Of a stretch of 30,000 nt of DNA, positions 20,063-30,000 are shown one piece after another. Below the pieces are notes generated by a model. It was given only the letters and a program-made list of their open reading frames with translations. It was not told the DNA's origin and ran no database searches. Every line of letters begins with the position of its first letter. Position 1 is the stretch's first letter. The DNA comes from Stramonita haemastoma (taxonomy: Eukaryota; Mollusca; Gastropoda; Neogastropoda; Muricidae). A program made the position numbers and the translations under genes. The stretch is from contig CM060325.1 of NCBI GenBank assembly GCA_030674155.1, positions 47,953,692 to 47,983,691 of the forward strand, read 5' to 3'.

Positions 20063-20225
20063 ATTTATCTATTTTTTATATCGAGATTTAGAAAAAGCAA
20101 TCAAATGCTTTTTTATCAGTCCGTGTTATCTTTTATATCGAGGATAATGGAATAAGCAATCAAATGCTTTTTTACATCCAGTCTCCATGTGTATGCAGTT
20201 TTGTAAATCTTGTCATCATATTAAG
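20063..20225 (-). mobile_element. SINE-A 3' end with a local tandem duplication
   Basis: Two adjacent 3' ends (20063-20135 and 20136-20225) both carry tttatatcgag and the same altered hairpin, gcaatcaaatgc. That private variant points to local duplication rather than two insertions. The second continues through catccagtctccatgtgtat to tttgtaaatcttgtcatc. Confidence 0.75.
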
Positions 20226-20734
20226 TGCTGTGTTACCCCTGTGTCTGCAGATCAGATTCAAACATTGCCTGACGTAAATTTTATTATTGACTTTATTATT
20301 TGTTCATGAAAACCTTGGCCTGTCTTGGCCTGATCTTTTCCCCAGCTGTAGGGAGTCACGCGTTTGTTGTGTGGTTTCTCTTCCACCACTGGGTTGTTTG
20401 ACTTCTTGGGATTTTTTCTGCATGAACAAGCATCATAAGACCGTTAAATGTGATCGACTCTATAAAACGTGATCATTTCTTCTTCCAAACATAAGATTTA
20501 TCTTTCTTGAATTACATATTTTTCATTGATTACATATTTTTCATTTACATGTATATATGTGTGTGTATATATAAGAGAAACACTGAACACTGAAAAGTTT
20601 TATGGTACATCGGCCTTAGGCCACTATACAAACATGTTTGAGGCAGGGGGGAGGTAAACATCATCGCGGAAAACATTTCCATCCATTCTACATTTCCAAT
20701 TCTGCAAGTACATAAAGTCGCACTCAATGCCCTC
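20226..20734. other. Noncoding; short duplication and possible retroelement fragment
   Basis: attacatatttttcatt is duplicated at 20512-20547. The segment 20578-20715 (gaacactgaaaagttttatg ... atttccaattctgcaagtac) looks like a retroelement terminus, but it has no partner in this window. Confidence 0.4.
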
Positions 20735-22135
20735 TAGTTATCATCAACCCCATCATCATTTTTATCATCTACATAATCACTGCCATCAGCATCTTCATTA
20801 TCTATATCTGCAGCTACAGCAAGTATATCAACATCATCATTACTTTCATCAACTACGTCATCTTCATCAGAATCATTCTCATCATCTGCACTATCATCAT
20901 CCTCTTCAACCTATGTAATTATCATCATCACGATCATCATCTTCATCGTCTACATAAAAGTCACGATCATAATCCTCATATTCATCACCGTTTCCATCGT
21001 CGTCTTTAACTTCATCATAGTCGCCATTACCACTGTCACTTTCAACATCTACACCATCGTTACCATCATCACCTTCAGTAACCACATCATCATAACCATC
21101 ACCATTGTGATAACATCATCATTACATCATCATTAGTATTAACATCATCATAACTATCAGCACCTCCTCAGCGGTTCTACCATCTACATCATCCTCCATA
21201 ACCATCACCTTCAACATTTACATCACTCATCGTCACATTTCATCATCTTCAGCATTTACATTTCCATCATCTTCAACATTTACATCACCATCATTTACAT
21301 CATCTTCAGCATTTACATCACCTCATCATTTACATTATCATCTTCAACATTTACATCACCATCATTTACATCGCCATCATCTTCAACATTTACATCACCA
21401 TCACCATAATTATCTTCAGCATTGACATCACCATCATCTTGCATTTTCTCTCGCATTTACATCACCATCATCTTCAACATTTAATCTTCAGCATTTACAT
21501 TACCATCATCTTCAACATTTACATCTTCAGCATTTACATTACCATCATCTTCAACATTTACATCACCATCATCTTCAACATTTACATTACCATCATCTTC
21601 AATATTTACATCACCATCATTTACATCACCATCATCTTCAGCATTTACATCACCATCTTCAGCATTTCATCACCATCTTCAGCATTTACATCACCATTCT
21701 TCAGCATTTACATCACCATCATCTTCAGCATTTACATCACCATCACCTTTATCATCAGCATTTACATCACCATCATCTTTCGCATTTTCATCACCATATT
21801 TTCAGCATTTACATCACCATTCTCACATTTACATCACCATCATCTTCACATTTACATCACCATCATCTTCAACATTTACATCGCCATCATCTTCAACATT
21901 TTCATCACCATAATTATCTTCAGCATTTACATCACCATAATCATTATCTTCAGCATTTACATCACTCATCTTCAACATTTTCATCACCAGCACATCTCAC
22001 TTACATCTTCAACATTTACATCACCTCATCTTCACATTAATCACCTCATCTTCAGCATTTACATCACCATCATCTTCAGCATTTACATCACCATCTCTTC
22101 AGCATTTACATCACCATCTCATCACTTCAAAAATT
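20735..22135. repeat. Large CAT/CTT-rich array with a 24-bp minisatellite core
   Basis: Left part 20735-21225 is degenerate catcatc/aacatc triplets. The core at about 21226-22120 is built of atcatcttcagcatttacat plus cacc units of 24 bp, with indels. Because 24 is a multiple of three, a 259-codon Ile/Ser/Tyr/Thr-rich frame (21439-22218) stays open across most of it. I take that as a compositional artefact. Confidence 0.95.
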
Positions 22136-24120
22136 ACACCACAGCACCAACAACATTTCCACCACTATGCCCACCATCACCACCATGGTTACTACGATCA
22201 GTATCAACTATATATTGACACTATATGTATATATATAGAGAAGAGAGATCAAGGGGTTTTGTGCATTTATTTCAATAATTTTGGGGGATTGAAATGTCTG
22301 ATTTATCTTAATTTTGTAAATGGTAAATTTGCTTGTAAATATTCCAAACTATGCCTATATTTTTCGCCATCATGTGGATAGTATGTGTGTGACTTGTTCC
22401 TGTATCATTTTTTTTAATCATAGCAACCTGAGGACATGAATTAATCATGTCTTTGCCTATCCTGTTTATGTGAAACTCTTAGACAACAGGTTTTGATGAT
22501 AGCTTGTAGATTTAAGTAATGCAATGAATACCTTCCACTTTGTTTGTTGCCCCTCCCTTTTCTTTCTGGTCATTTCAGGGTCAGAATTAGTTAATGTGCA
22601 GTTATTTCAAAATGTATTGTTGAAGCTGCTTTCCAATGATTTTACTCCATGAAAAGTGTGAAGGAACCCCACATACAGTACATGTTAAGTGTTTACTTTG
22701 GTTATGTTATTAGTGTAATGAACCATACAGTACTATGTTAGTGTTTACTTTTGTGTTGCATGTTTATTAGTGGTTTTCTTGCTCTGTTAATATACTTTTT
22801 TTTATAATGCTACTTTGCCCCGAACCCAGTTAGGTTGTTCTTAAATCCTACTGGAAATATATGAAGGTGTGGTTAAACTTTTATCAAATCCAAATTTGCC
22901 CATCTGAATGAGTGGATAAAATGTATTTTTTTTAGAATTGAGACCAAAAAAAGCTTCCTGTAACCTGTATTGCTTCCATTTTTCCTGTATTTGGTAGCAG
23001 ACATGTACAAAATAGGTGGATTTATACCTTACAGGTTAAGATGAATTGGTGAGCACACACCACTGGCACTTGACTACCCAACTGACTTTTTCCTGAGAAA
23101 AATAAAAGCTTTGTACAGCTCCTTCTTTAAAACTTGTATACAAGCTGATATTTTGCACTTATTCAGGATGTCTGTGCTTTTTGGCTGCAAAAATTAGGCT
23201 AGAATTATGCTTTTTGTCCTTTCTGCGTTTTAAAAGCACATTGGAATGAACATGTTATTGTGGTCTGAGATATCTGAAATGGTATGAGAATTTAAAAGGC
23301 GAGGGAACCCCGTGGTGTGGGACTTTTGATTTGCGGGTATCCATCGAGCATCAGCTTTGGAGTGTCTTGATGTCCAGGATATTAGGCACAGGCATTTTGC
23401 TGCAGACTTCCTAAAGATCCTTTTGTCGTGATTTCCACCAGATACAATTTTTAACTTCATGAGAGAATCGGCTTTTTCCATCTGATATGAGGAAAAGTGT
23501 TAAAGTCAGTCACAAAGAACAAGTTTGTTTTAAGGAATCTGGTTTTGGTTTTATCATTTTATGTGTAATTGATGTGGATTTTCCCACAACACGGTTCCCT
23601 GTCCTGGGTAGACCAGGGCGTTGATAGAAGGATCAGTAGAGCTGGTTTTATACTCCATTTTAATCTGTATAAAGTTGCACAGTTTTATTCTGAGATTTAA
23701 GATTTTACAAGGTGGCATCCTCGATATGGCCTGTATAGTCAGCTGTGCCATAAATATCGAGACTGGATAGGAGAATTCAAAAGTGAACAAAAGTCAGTCG
23801 GTCAGTCATTGTGTCACTGCTGGTCAGAGCATTGGGAAAAGCCTACCTCCCCCTTCAGCCTAAAAGATGCTGGAGTTAGGGCTGGGTAGCCGGCTCGCAG
23901 CTGAAATAAAACTAAATAACTTCAGAAGGATGTATAACCATATTGTCAAAACTTGATGAAATGTGATATAGTTTAAGTACAAAAATCATGTCAAAAATAA
24001 AAACTTGACCAAGGTCTTTGTTCATTTTTCATTGACTGACTGACTGGGTCTACAAGTGTAGAGTGTGCACAAGATCTCAGATGCATATACCCTTTTTATC
24101 GGTACTTCTTCCTTGCCTCT
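22136..24120. other. Long noncoding stretch, no recognised element
   Basis: It holds a short TA patch at 22220-22240. Minus-strand ORFs of 83 (23230-23481) and 78 codons (23554-23790) show no motif I can name. Their codons and composition match the surroundings. Possible poly(A) signals occur (e.g. aataaa at 23100 and 23998). Intronic or 3' noncoding sequence is possible. Confidence 0.45.
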
Positions 24121-24125
24121 GTCTG

Positions 24126-24202
<77 letters not shown>
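24121..24202. repeat. (TC)n microsatellite
   Basis: Pure TC to about 24201, followed by cctccct-rich sequence to 24235. Confidence 0.98.
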
Positions 24203-24206
<4 letters not shown>

Positions 24207-24338
24207 CCCTCCCTCTCTCCTCCCTCCCCCCTCTCATTCAAATGTACTCAATCAGTCCATCAAATATACATGAACAACTTTGACACATTAAGATATATTA
24301 AAATGCCTGTCAGAAATAATATATGGAATTTCTAGAAT

Positions 24339-24560
24339 ATTGAACCTTGCAAAACAAATCAAAGTGCTTGCACTTCAATCATTCACACACAAATAACTGC
24401 ATGCCAAAATATGTACGCTTTAGTACATTCAAGCACTGTGCAACATAAAATTTAGCTTTTCCAAAGCATGGATCTAAACTTATAATAATAATAATAATAC
24501 ATAGAAATTTTATAGCGCTATATCTTGTAAAAACAAATCAAAGTGCTTACTTATGCAAAG
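24339..24560. repeat. Pair of related retroelement-like fragments with (AAT)n
   Basis: aaaacaaatcaaagtgctt occurs exactly at 24351-24369 and 24530-24548. The second copy is preceded by (AAT)n at 24483-24499 and by ttatagcgctatatcttg. I remember tatagcgc...caaagcgctt ends with AAT repeats from dispersed invertebrate repeats; this is not verified. Confidence 0.55.
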
Positions 24561-25821
24561 TGATGCAAAATCATTTTAAAATGTCATCAGATTGATGGAA
24601 ACTGGCCTGCCTGTTTTAGTGTTACTGTTGCTGTCATATTTGTTTGGTTGTTGCTGTGGTGCCGAGATGCACATTAGGTGATCAGTAAACCACCTGGGAA
24701 TGATGTTAGCCCTTACATTTGGATTTTGGATTTTAAGTCAGTAGTAGTAATTTACGAAAAGCTATAGGATGTTTTTGAAAGCACTTGGTATAGGACTAAA
24801 GACCACAAACACATCTTGGCAGAAAGATATTCTAAATTATGCCCTTAAACTGAGGTCATATGTTGCTGTTTCCTTTCAGGCTAAAGGTAGTCATTGATTT
24901 TCTGTAAATCTGCGATTGGAAGATTCAGAATAAGGTTTACAAAATGACAGAACGTTCATGTTATATTTTGATAATGTGATAAGCAGATTGGAACTAGGAA
25001 GATTTAGTGACTAGGTTTGCTAAAAGACAAAAAGGTTTAGTATTTGATGTGTGAAGTCAAAAGTTTACTAGAAAATGTGCTTTGTAGGTTTGATTTGCAT
25101 TGATTCATGATTGTCAAAGTCAACAGAGAAACTGCAAGTTTCTGTGAGATACGCATTTAAAAAGTGTTTTCTTTTCACCGCAAAAACAATGTTTTGGGGA
25201 TCTTCCAAGTTTATAAAAGCATATGTAAAAACCGAACTAGAAAAAAAAGCACAACAAAACTGGAACCACCATCACACATACCACCACCACTACCACCTAA
25301 TATTATGTACACATAAAATGTTGCTTCTCGGGTTATTTGCACAGTCACCATTTTGCAATAATGCAAACTGCCATGACCCTAGCATAACACAACTTTTCCA
25401 TGCCTACCATCAGTCCACTAGTCCCACCAGTCTCACCTCCATCTTTCTCTCTCCCTCTGTGTTGTGTGTGTGAGTTTTTTTTTCTCACCTTATATCAAAA
25501 TGTTATGTTTTATATGACTTATTTTGTTGATAGATGGTGGTGGATTGATGTTTTCAGTCATTTGCCTCATCATATTCTCATGTTTTGCTCTTTAATTAGT
25601 GTGCTTTTTTTTTATATTCAAATCAAAAACATCATTCTTTCTTCTTATTTTTGTTTCTGAACAAGTGCCTTTTTATATCATTACCTTATTATTGTATCTC
25701 TGTCTTATTTCTTGCCTGATTGTTTGATACTTGGTAAGGTTTTTTTGCTCTTGGTATTTGGATCATTATAATTGTTGTTTAGTTAGGGGTTGTCTTTTTA
25801 TCTTGATGTTATCCCAGAAAA
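24561..25821. other. Noncoding stretch, no recognised element
   Basis: Contains an ACC-rich patch at 25264-25298 and T-rich stretches. A 120-codon ORF at 25111-25473 has no recognisable motif and runs into simple-sequence text. Confidence 0.45.
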
Positions 25822-25882
25822 GAGTGGGGACTGGATGTAAAAAAGCACACGAGTGCTTATCTATTATCCTCGAATAAAAGAA
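25822..25882 (+). mobile_element. SINE-A 3' end, 5'-truncated
   Basis: ggggactggatgtaaaaaag, the hairpin aagcacacgagtgctt, then attatcctcgaataaaagaa. It is followed directly by the pentanucleotide tail. Confidence 0.85.
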
Positions 25883-25921
25883 TTTGCCTTGCCTTGCCTT
25901 GCCTTGCCTTGCCTTGCCTTG
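25883..25921. repeat. (CCTTG)n pentanucleotide tail of SINE-A
   Basis: Seven to eight units directly abut the SINE 3' terminus and lead into a TC microsatellite. Confidence 0.95.
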
Positions 25922-25928
25922 CTCTCCT

Positions 25929-26008
<80 letters not shown>
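25922..26008. repeat. (TC)n microsatellite
   Basis: TC repeats with two short interruptions (cctctc near 25948 and ttctct near 25980). Confidence 0.97.
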
Positions 26009-26010
<2 letters not shown>

Positions 26011-26194
26011 AACATACATGTACATGCATTACTGATATCCAATAATAAAGAAAACACATCTCTTGGTCTGTCTGTTGAAGACTGTTTAGCATTGAAAATT
26101 ATTAACACTGTCAAAAATATTCTGTTAAAAGAATTTGAAATGCGTCAATAGATTTTTTTGTATGAAATTGTGTTGAAAGGTCTATTTCAATAAT

Positions 26195-26305
26195 GCACAG
26201 AATCACAATGTTGTTCAGTTATGATTTTGTTTACTTCTATCATGTAGAAATCCTTCATATCCCTTAAGGGATGACCAGAAATAAAGATTTGAATTTAAAT
26301 GTAAC
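26195..26305 (+). repeat. Dispersed repeat, probable LINE 3' end (copy 2)
   Basis: It shares atgttgttcagttatgattt with 6726-6745. It then has a palindrome (tcccttaaggga), gatgaccagaaataaagatt and tgaattt. The terminal aataaagatttgaattt is the kind of repeatable 3' end used by some LINEs. Confidence 0.55.
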
Positions 26306-26449
26306 TAACTCTTCACAAGGTATCAGCTTTTAAGAGCACAGATTAGTTATGTTCAAATTCTTACATGGGGGAAGAAAGTGATGAATGTGTTACATTACAT
26401 GGCAAACACTGAACGATTATGATTTTGAGCCTTATGAAATGTCACATCT

Positions 26450-26665
26450 CCCCAAAAGTCCTTCAGATGAGACTATAAACCGAGGCCCCCTGGGCGAACA
26501 CATGCAGAACATATATCCTGTTCCGCTTTTTGTAAGAGTAGGCAATTGTGTGCCGGTAGGAACAGATGACAAAATTGACAAAATTGTATACTTGGGGACT
26601 GGATTTAAAAAAAACAAAAAAACCCACACACATGAGTGCTTATTCCATTATCCTTGATACAAAAA
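26450..26665 (+). mobile_element. SINE-A, lacking the tRNA head
   Basis: It begins at the shared block (cttcagatgagactataaac), then cgaggccccctgggcgaaca, cctgttccgctttttgtaag, gtgtgccggtaggaacagat, an A-rich stretch, a weakened hairpin and cattatccttgatacaaaaa. Confidence 0.85.
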
Positions 26666-27094
26666 GAATGAGCATTACAATGCAGGGGGCATAACTTCCC
26701 GCACTGTTCTCAGGCTAAAGTTTTCTGTATTACCTCTCTTGAATGCGGTGTGATAAGCCTGATTCTTCAAATAAAGTTTTAATCTTTTCCCTTCGTTCTT
26801 CTTTTTAATATTATTTCTATATTCACTTCAGTTTAAGTTGATCAGAATTTAAAAAAAATATGAGACCTCAAACTGGTATCAACAAAAAGATGAATTTAGG
26901 CAGGGACCTTATTAACACAGTTACCTTTCTTCAATTCAAGTATGGATACCCCTCAATCATCGACTGATAATTATGTATACTTTTTTGTTTTTCTAGAGCT
27001 AAAAGGAGTTAATGGCAATAAAGCATTGCGAAAAGAAATTGTGAAGAATAGGTATAATCCATCAGCGAACTGTATACTATAGTATTGTAGTCTA
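26666..27094. other. Noncoding; possible poly(A) signal
   Basis: aataaag at 26771 follows a short single-copy-looking segment. It could be a transcript end on the plus strand, but nothing ties it to the exons upstream. Confidence 0.3.
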
Positions 27095-27430
27095 GGGTAT
27101 ACTACACTACACTACACTACACTACACTACACTACACTACACTACACTACACTACACTATACTATACTAATACACTATACTATGCTATACTATATTATGC
27201 TATGCTATGTGATACTTTGCTAAGCCATATATCCAATGCTAGACCAGACTATACTAAACTAGACTAGACTATGCTATACTATACTATACTATGCTATGCT
27301 ATACCATACTATGCTATGCTGTACTATGCTATGCTATACCATACTATGCTATACCATACTATACCATACCATACCATACCATGCTATGCTATACTATACT
27401 ATACTATACTATACTATACTATACTATATA
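27095..27430. repeat. Pentanucleotide array (ACTAC, then ACTAT/ATGCT/ACCAT variants)
   Basis: Homogeneous ACTAC units run from about 27098 to 27158. Thereafter ctata/ctatg/ccata variants occur in short homogeneous patches, and the array ends in pure ACTAT at 27391-27426. Confidence 0.97.
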
Positions 27431-27453
27431 CTCCCTCGTGGGGATGCTAGCGC
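27431..27453 (+). repeat. Dispersed repeat family X, copy 2, left fragment
   Basis: ctcgtggggatgctagcgc matches cccgtggagatgctgg at 193-208. It is separated from the rest of the copy by a SINE-A insertion. Confidence 0.45.
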
Positions 27454-27636
27454 ACTCATCTTGCGCACACGTTAAATCCTGTTCCGCTTTTCGTAAGAGT
27501 AGGCCATCGTGTGCCGGTGGGAACAATGATGACAATATTTACAAAACTGCATACACACGGGGACCAGATGAAAAAAAGCACATGATTGCTTATTCTGTTA
27601 TCCTCGATATAAAAGAATAAATAAATAAATAAATAG
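27454..27636 (+). mobile_element. SINE-A, 5'-truncated, inserted in family X copy 2
   Basis: catcttgcgcacacgttaaa, tcctgttccgcttttcgtaa, catcgtgtgccggtgggaac, hairpin aagcacatgattgctt, tatcctcgatataaaagaat and an (AATA)n tail at 27617-27636. Confidence 0.9.
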
Positions 27637-27950
27637 GGGGCCTGTCAATATAGATAGCATCCCCACCTTCTGGAAATTCTGTGCCAGGAACTCCCTCTTT
27701 CTGTCCTTCTTCTTTGTTTCTAACTTATTCCTTTTCTTCCTGTCACACCCTTCTTGTCTATTTTCTGCCTTCTTGGTCCATTCTGCTGCTTTGCAAGAAA
27801 GACTTTTTGAATATAACAACTCTCTCCCACACTGAAGTCGGATGTGCTGGGCCTGACTTATCGGGCGCTTAAACGGCAATTGCAACGTTTTTTCGCTCAT
27901 ATGACAGACAACAATAGTTACTGTCTGAGTGTTCGACGACGAAGAAGGAG
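27637..27950 (+). repeat. Dispersed repeat family X, copy 2, main part
   Basis: It matches copy 1 through agcatccccaccttctgg, tgtctattttctgccttctt, ctctcccacactgaagtcgg, ttttttcgctcat and gagtgttcgacgacgaagaa. It lacks the SINE-B and satellite that split copy 1, so it serves as the empty-site reference for that insertion. Confidence 0.65.
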
Positions 27951-28075
27951 ATAACGGCAGTGTTTCTCGCCATGTTTTGTTCGCACTTGTCATTCAATAG
28001 TCTGCTATCTGTCACTGAGTGACAGGTACGACGGCTCAACTGTATTGGGGTCACGTAGCCACTTCAGTTAACTGG

Positions 28076-28172
28076 TTGTGTGTGTGTGTGTGTGTTGTGT
28101 GGTGTGTGTTGTGTGTGTGTGTGCGTGTGTGTGTTTGTGCGTGTGTGTGTTTGTGCGTGTGTGTGTGTGTGA
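28076..28172. repeat. (TG)n microsatellite, interrupted
   Basis: TG repeats with ttgtgcg and tggtg interruptions, ending in a short GA run. Confidence 0.97.
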
Positions 28173-28185
28173 GAGAGAGAGACAG

Positions 28186-28290
28186 ATCAAATTAAATCAA
28201 ATCAAATCAAACCAAATTCTTTTATTTCGAGGATAATTAACAAGCACTCATGTGCTTTTTTACATCCAGTCCCCGCCCTAATCAGGGACT
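28186..28290 (-). mobile_element. SINE-A 3' end with (AAATC)n tail
   Basis: (AAATC)n occupies 28186-28216, then ttcttttatttcgaggataa, the hairpin aagcactcatgtgctt and ttttacatccagtccccgcc. It is 5'-truncated. Confidence 0.9.
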
Positions 28291-28923
28291 ACATCAATTT
28301 AAGAACACCTCCAACTAACAACAATGATAAACCAAATAAGAAGGTCAAAACAACAAGACAGTAATAAACAGAAGACAAGATGTAAGGACAGAAGATATAA
28401 CCGGATAACAAGGGCGCAATACAGTGAACTAGAATTAGAGAGAGAGAATGCGAATGCGAAAGTTATATTCACCATAGGCCTTGGTACCTCGTAAAAGGGG
28501 TGTGAATATAATCGACTTCCCAAAACATAATTATTGCATTGGAAACATTGATAAAGAGAAAAAGCATGACTCGAGTACAAACAGTATTTCCAATTTTGTA
28601 AGTTTTATACAAATAAATCGCAAGTCGCTTATTAATGTATTCATTGGCAGATAACAAAGGTATATAAAGTCTAAACATGGAAGGACAGTTCACACATTGA
28701 TTGCGGTATCAACTGACTTCTTGGATCATTCAGCAAAGGGCAACATAATACAAAATAAACTTTGTCATCGACAGACCCATCATTCTTAACATGAATATTG
28801 TTTTAATTCACCTTGTAGTGAATGGACATTAAACCATAGGCAAAGGCTAACTTTGAATTTTCAAATACATTCTAAAGACGCTGCTCAGAAAACATAGGTA
28901 AAAAAGTGTGTTTGTGTGTATTT
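28291..28923. other. Noncoding stretch
   Basis: No element or exon is recognised. Short minus-strand ORFs have no motif. Confidence 0.45.
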
Positions 28924-28993
28924 GTCTGTTCACCATAAGTGATATTAGAGGTGTGTGTGTATTTAACGTCTGTTCACCATAAGTGATATTAGA
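28924..28993. repeat. 26-bp direct duplication
   Basis: gtctgttcaccataagtgat plus attaga occurs exactly at 28924-28949 and 28968-28993, with a TG-rich spacer between. A TG tract follows to 29031. Confidence 0.9.
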
Positions 28994-29228
28994 CATGTGT
29001 GTTGTGTGGTGTGTGGTGTGTGTGTGTGTGCAAAAGTAAGTTGTCCTTGTCAAAAAGCTATCAAGAACAAGTCAATTTTATAGACAACACCTGTAAAATT
29101 CTATGCAAATAAAAACCAAAAAATCTTCAGTTACACTGGGCACTACATTTTACGTACTATTTTTTAGAATGAGCTCTGGGCCCTGCCCAAAAACCGTTGT
29201 CACATGGCAAAATGCAAAAACTTGGCAA

Positions 29229-29230
29229 AT

Positions 29231-29287
<57 letters not shown>

Positions 29288-29320
29288 AATATATATCATG
29301 TGTGGTATATTATACATGTG

Positions 29321-29353
<33 letters not shown>

Positions 29354-29385
29354 CATTATATATATATATATTTATATATATATTA
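29229..29385. repeat. (TA)n / (TG)n compound microsatellite
   Basis: TA blocks at 29229-29269, 29321-29352 and 29356-29384 surround a TG block at 29269-29287. Confidence 0.97.
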
Positions 29386-29594
29386 CATGAATAACATTCA
29401 AAATGCATTACACTGGTTTCGTTAAAAAAAAAAAAATACGACATTGGACTGGACATTACATTCATTGTCTTGTGATAGTCCTTCTATTACGCAGTATTCA
29501 TTCACCACAAACAAAAGACATGATAAGACAATGGTCGGACTTTGTCATCACTCACACGTTAAGAATTGTGACATTCAGTATCTGAAAGTGCATT

Positions 29595-29828
29595 TGCAAA
29601 ATGAATACAGCCCACGGACAGAAAGAGGCAATACGTAGATCTATCTAGATTAGGCCTAGCTGATTCAAAATATGTACATTGTTTTTAGATAAAGGTTGCT
29701 GAGCCTAATGACTTTGTTTTCTACCTTTCGCAAATGAATACAGTGCAACAGGTGAAATAATGTGATGCGTAGACTTAGATAAGATCCGTCTGATTAAAAG
29801 AGTGCATTGTTTTTAGATGTAGATTTCA
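29595..29828. repeat. ~135-bp diverged direct duplication
   Basis: The two copies (about 29595-29693 and 29731-29828) share gcaaa-tgaatacag, a cgtaga-ct-a-ta-gat segment, ctgattcaaaa/ctgattaaaag and cattgtttttagat. Confidence 0.65.
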
Positions 29829-29907
29829 CAATTGCGTTGATAAGACTATGTCTGCAGTTTTCTTTTTCTTTTTTTTCCCCTTTTTTTTTTTTTTTTAAAG
29901 TTCCATG

Positions 29908-29955
29908 ACTAGAGCTCCGATGTTCACTAATGGTGAGATTTTGCGCATGCGACTG
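29908..29955 (-). repeat. Dispersed repeat, copy 2 (pairs with 19481-19530)
   Basis: actagagctccgatgttcac and taatggtgagattttg align with 19481-19530. The T-rich run at 29862-29896 would be the poly(A) side on the minus strand. It also contains gcgcatgcg. Confidence 0.5.
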
Positions 29956-30000
29956 TTTTTAACCCTCCATTAAGGTAGCCACATTCCGACTTCTGGGATA

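Noticed and set aside
21439..22218. 259-codon ORF as a real protein
   Set aside because: It lies inside the 24-bp array. The start and stop fall in the array and its edge, and neighbouring units are frameshifted.
23230..23481. 83-codon minus-strand ORF as a gene
   Set aside because: No recognisable motif, no splice sites at its ends, and composition like its surroundings.
27098..27158. CRISPR-like array
   Set aside because: Pentamers are contiguous without spacers; it is a simple repeat in a eukaryotic genome.

Overview
The window looks like a repeat-dense, AT-rich intergenic and intronic stretch of an animal genome. A mollusc, probably a marine gastropod, is my best guess. The reasons are the absence of any long conserved ORF or operon-like layout, long TG/CA, TC and TA microsatellites, spliceosomal splice sites, and tRNA-headed SINEs whose sequence resembles repeats I remember from mollusc genomes. 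That taxonomic call is inference from memory, not a search.

Layout. Positions 190-4358 hold a four-level nest. An old dispersed repeat ('family X') is split by a tRNA-derived SINE ('SINE-B', minus strand). The SINE is split by about eight units of a ~390-bp satellite (about 503-3861). One satellite unit is split by a 5'-truncated LINE fragment with a perfect 9-bp target-site duplication. Positions 4590-5020 are a microsatellite block beside a SINE or LINE 3' end.

Positions 5882-15294 carry, on the plus strand, the best gene-like signal. There are two candidate first exons (ending 6005 and 7942; an NRF1-type GCGCATGCGC lies upstream of the second), then small exon-like blocks at 8654-8801, 13004-13242, 13768-13820 and 15221-15294, each between good splice sites. 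The possible joins contain early stops, so this is either a long noncoding RNA or the 5' leader of a gene whose main coding part lies outside the window. Its presumed introns contain two minisatellites (27-28 bp at 10245-11215, ~38 bp at 12066-12462) and a LINE C-terminal remnant at 11529-11783.

Positions 15331-20225 are rich in copies of another tRNA-derived family ('SINE-A') plus two more minisatellites. Positions 20735-22135 are a large CAT/CTT-rich array with a 24-bp core. Positions 22220-25800 are mostly featureless. Positions 25822-28290 hold more SINE-A copies with different simple-repeat tails, a pentanucleotide array and a second family X copy. Positions 28290-30000 hold duplications and TA/TG repeats.

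I found no intact protein-coding gene, no functional tRNA or rRNA gene, no CRISPR array and no complete transposon. The most noteworthy biology is the nested satellite birth or insertion inside a SINE, the modular SINE families with a conserved 3' hairpin, and the putative spliced transcript.
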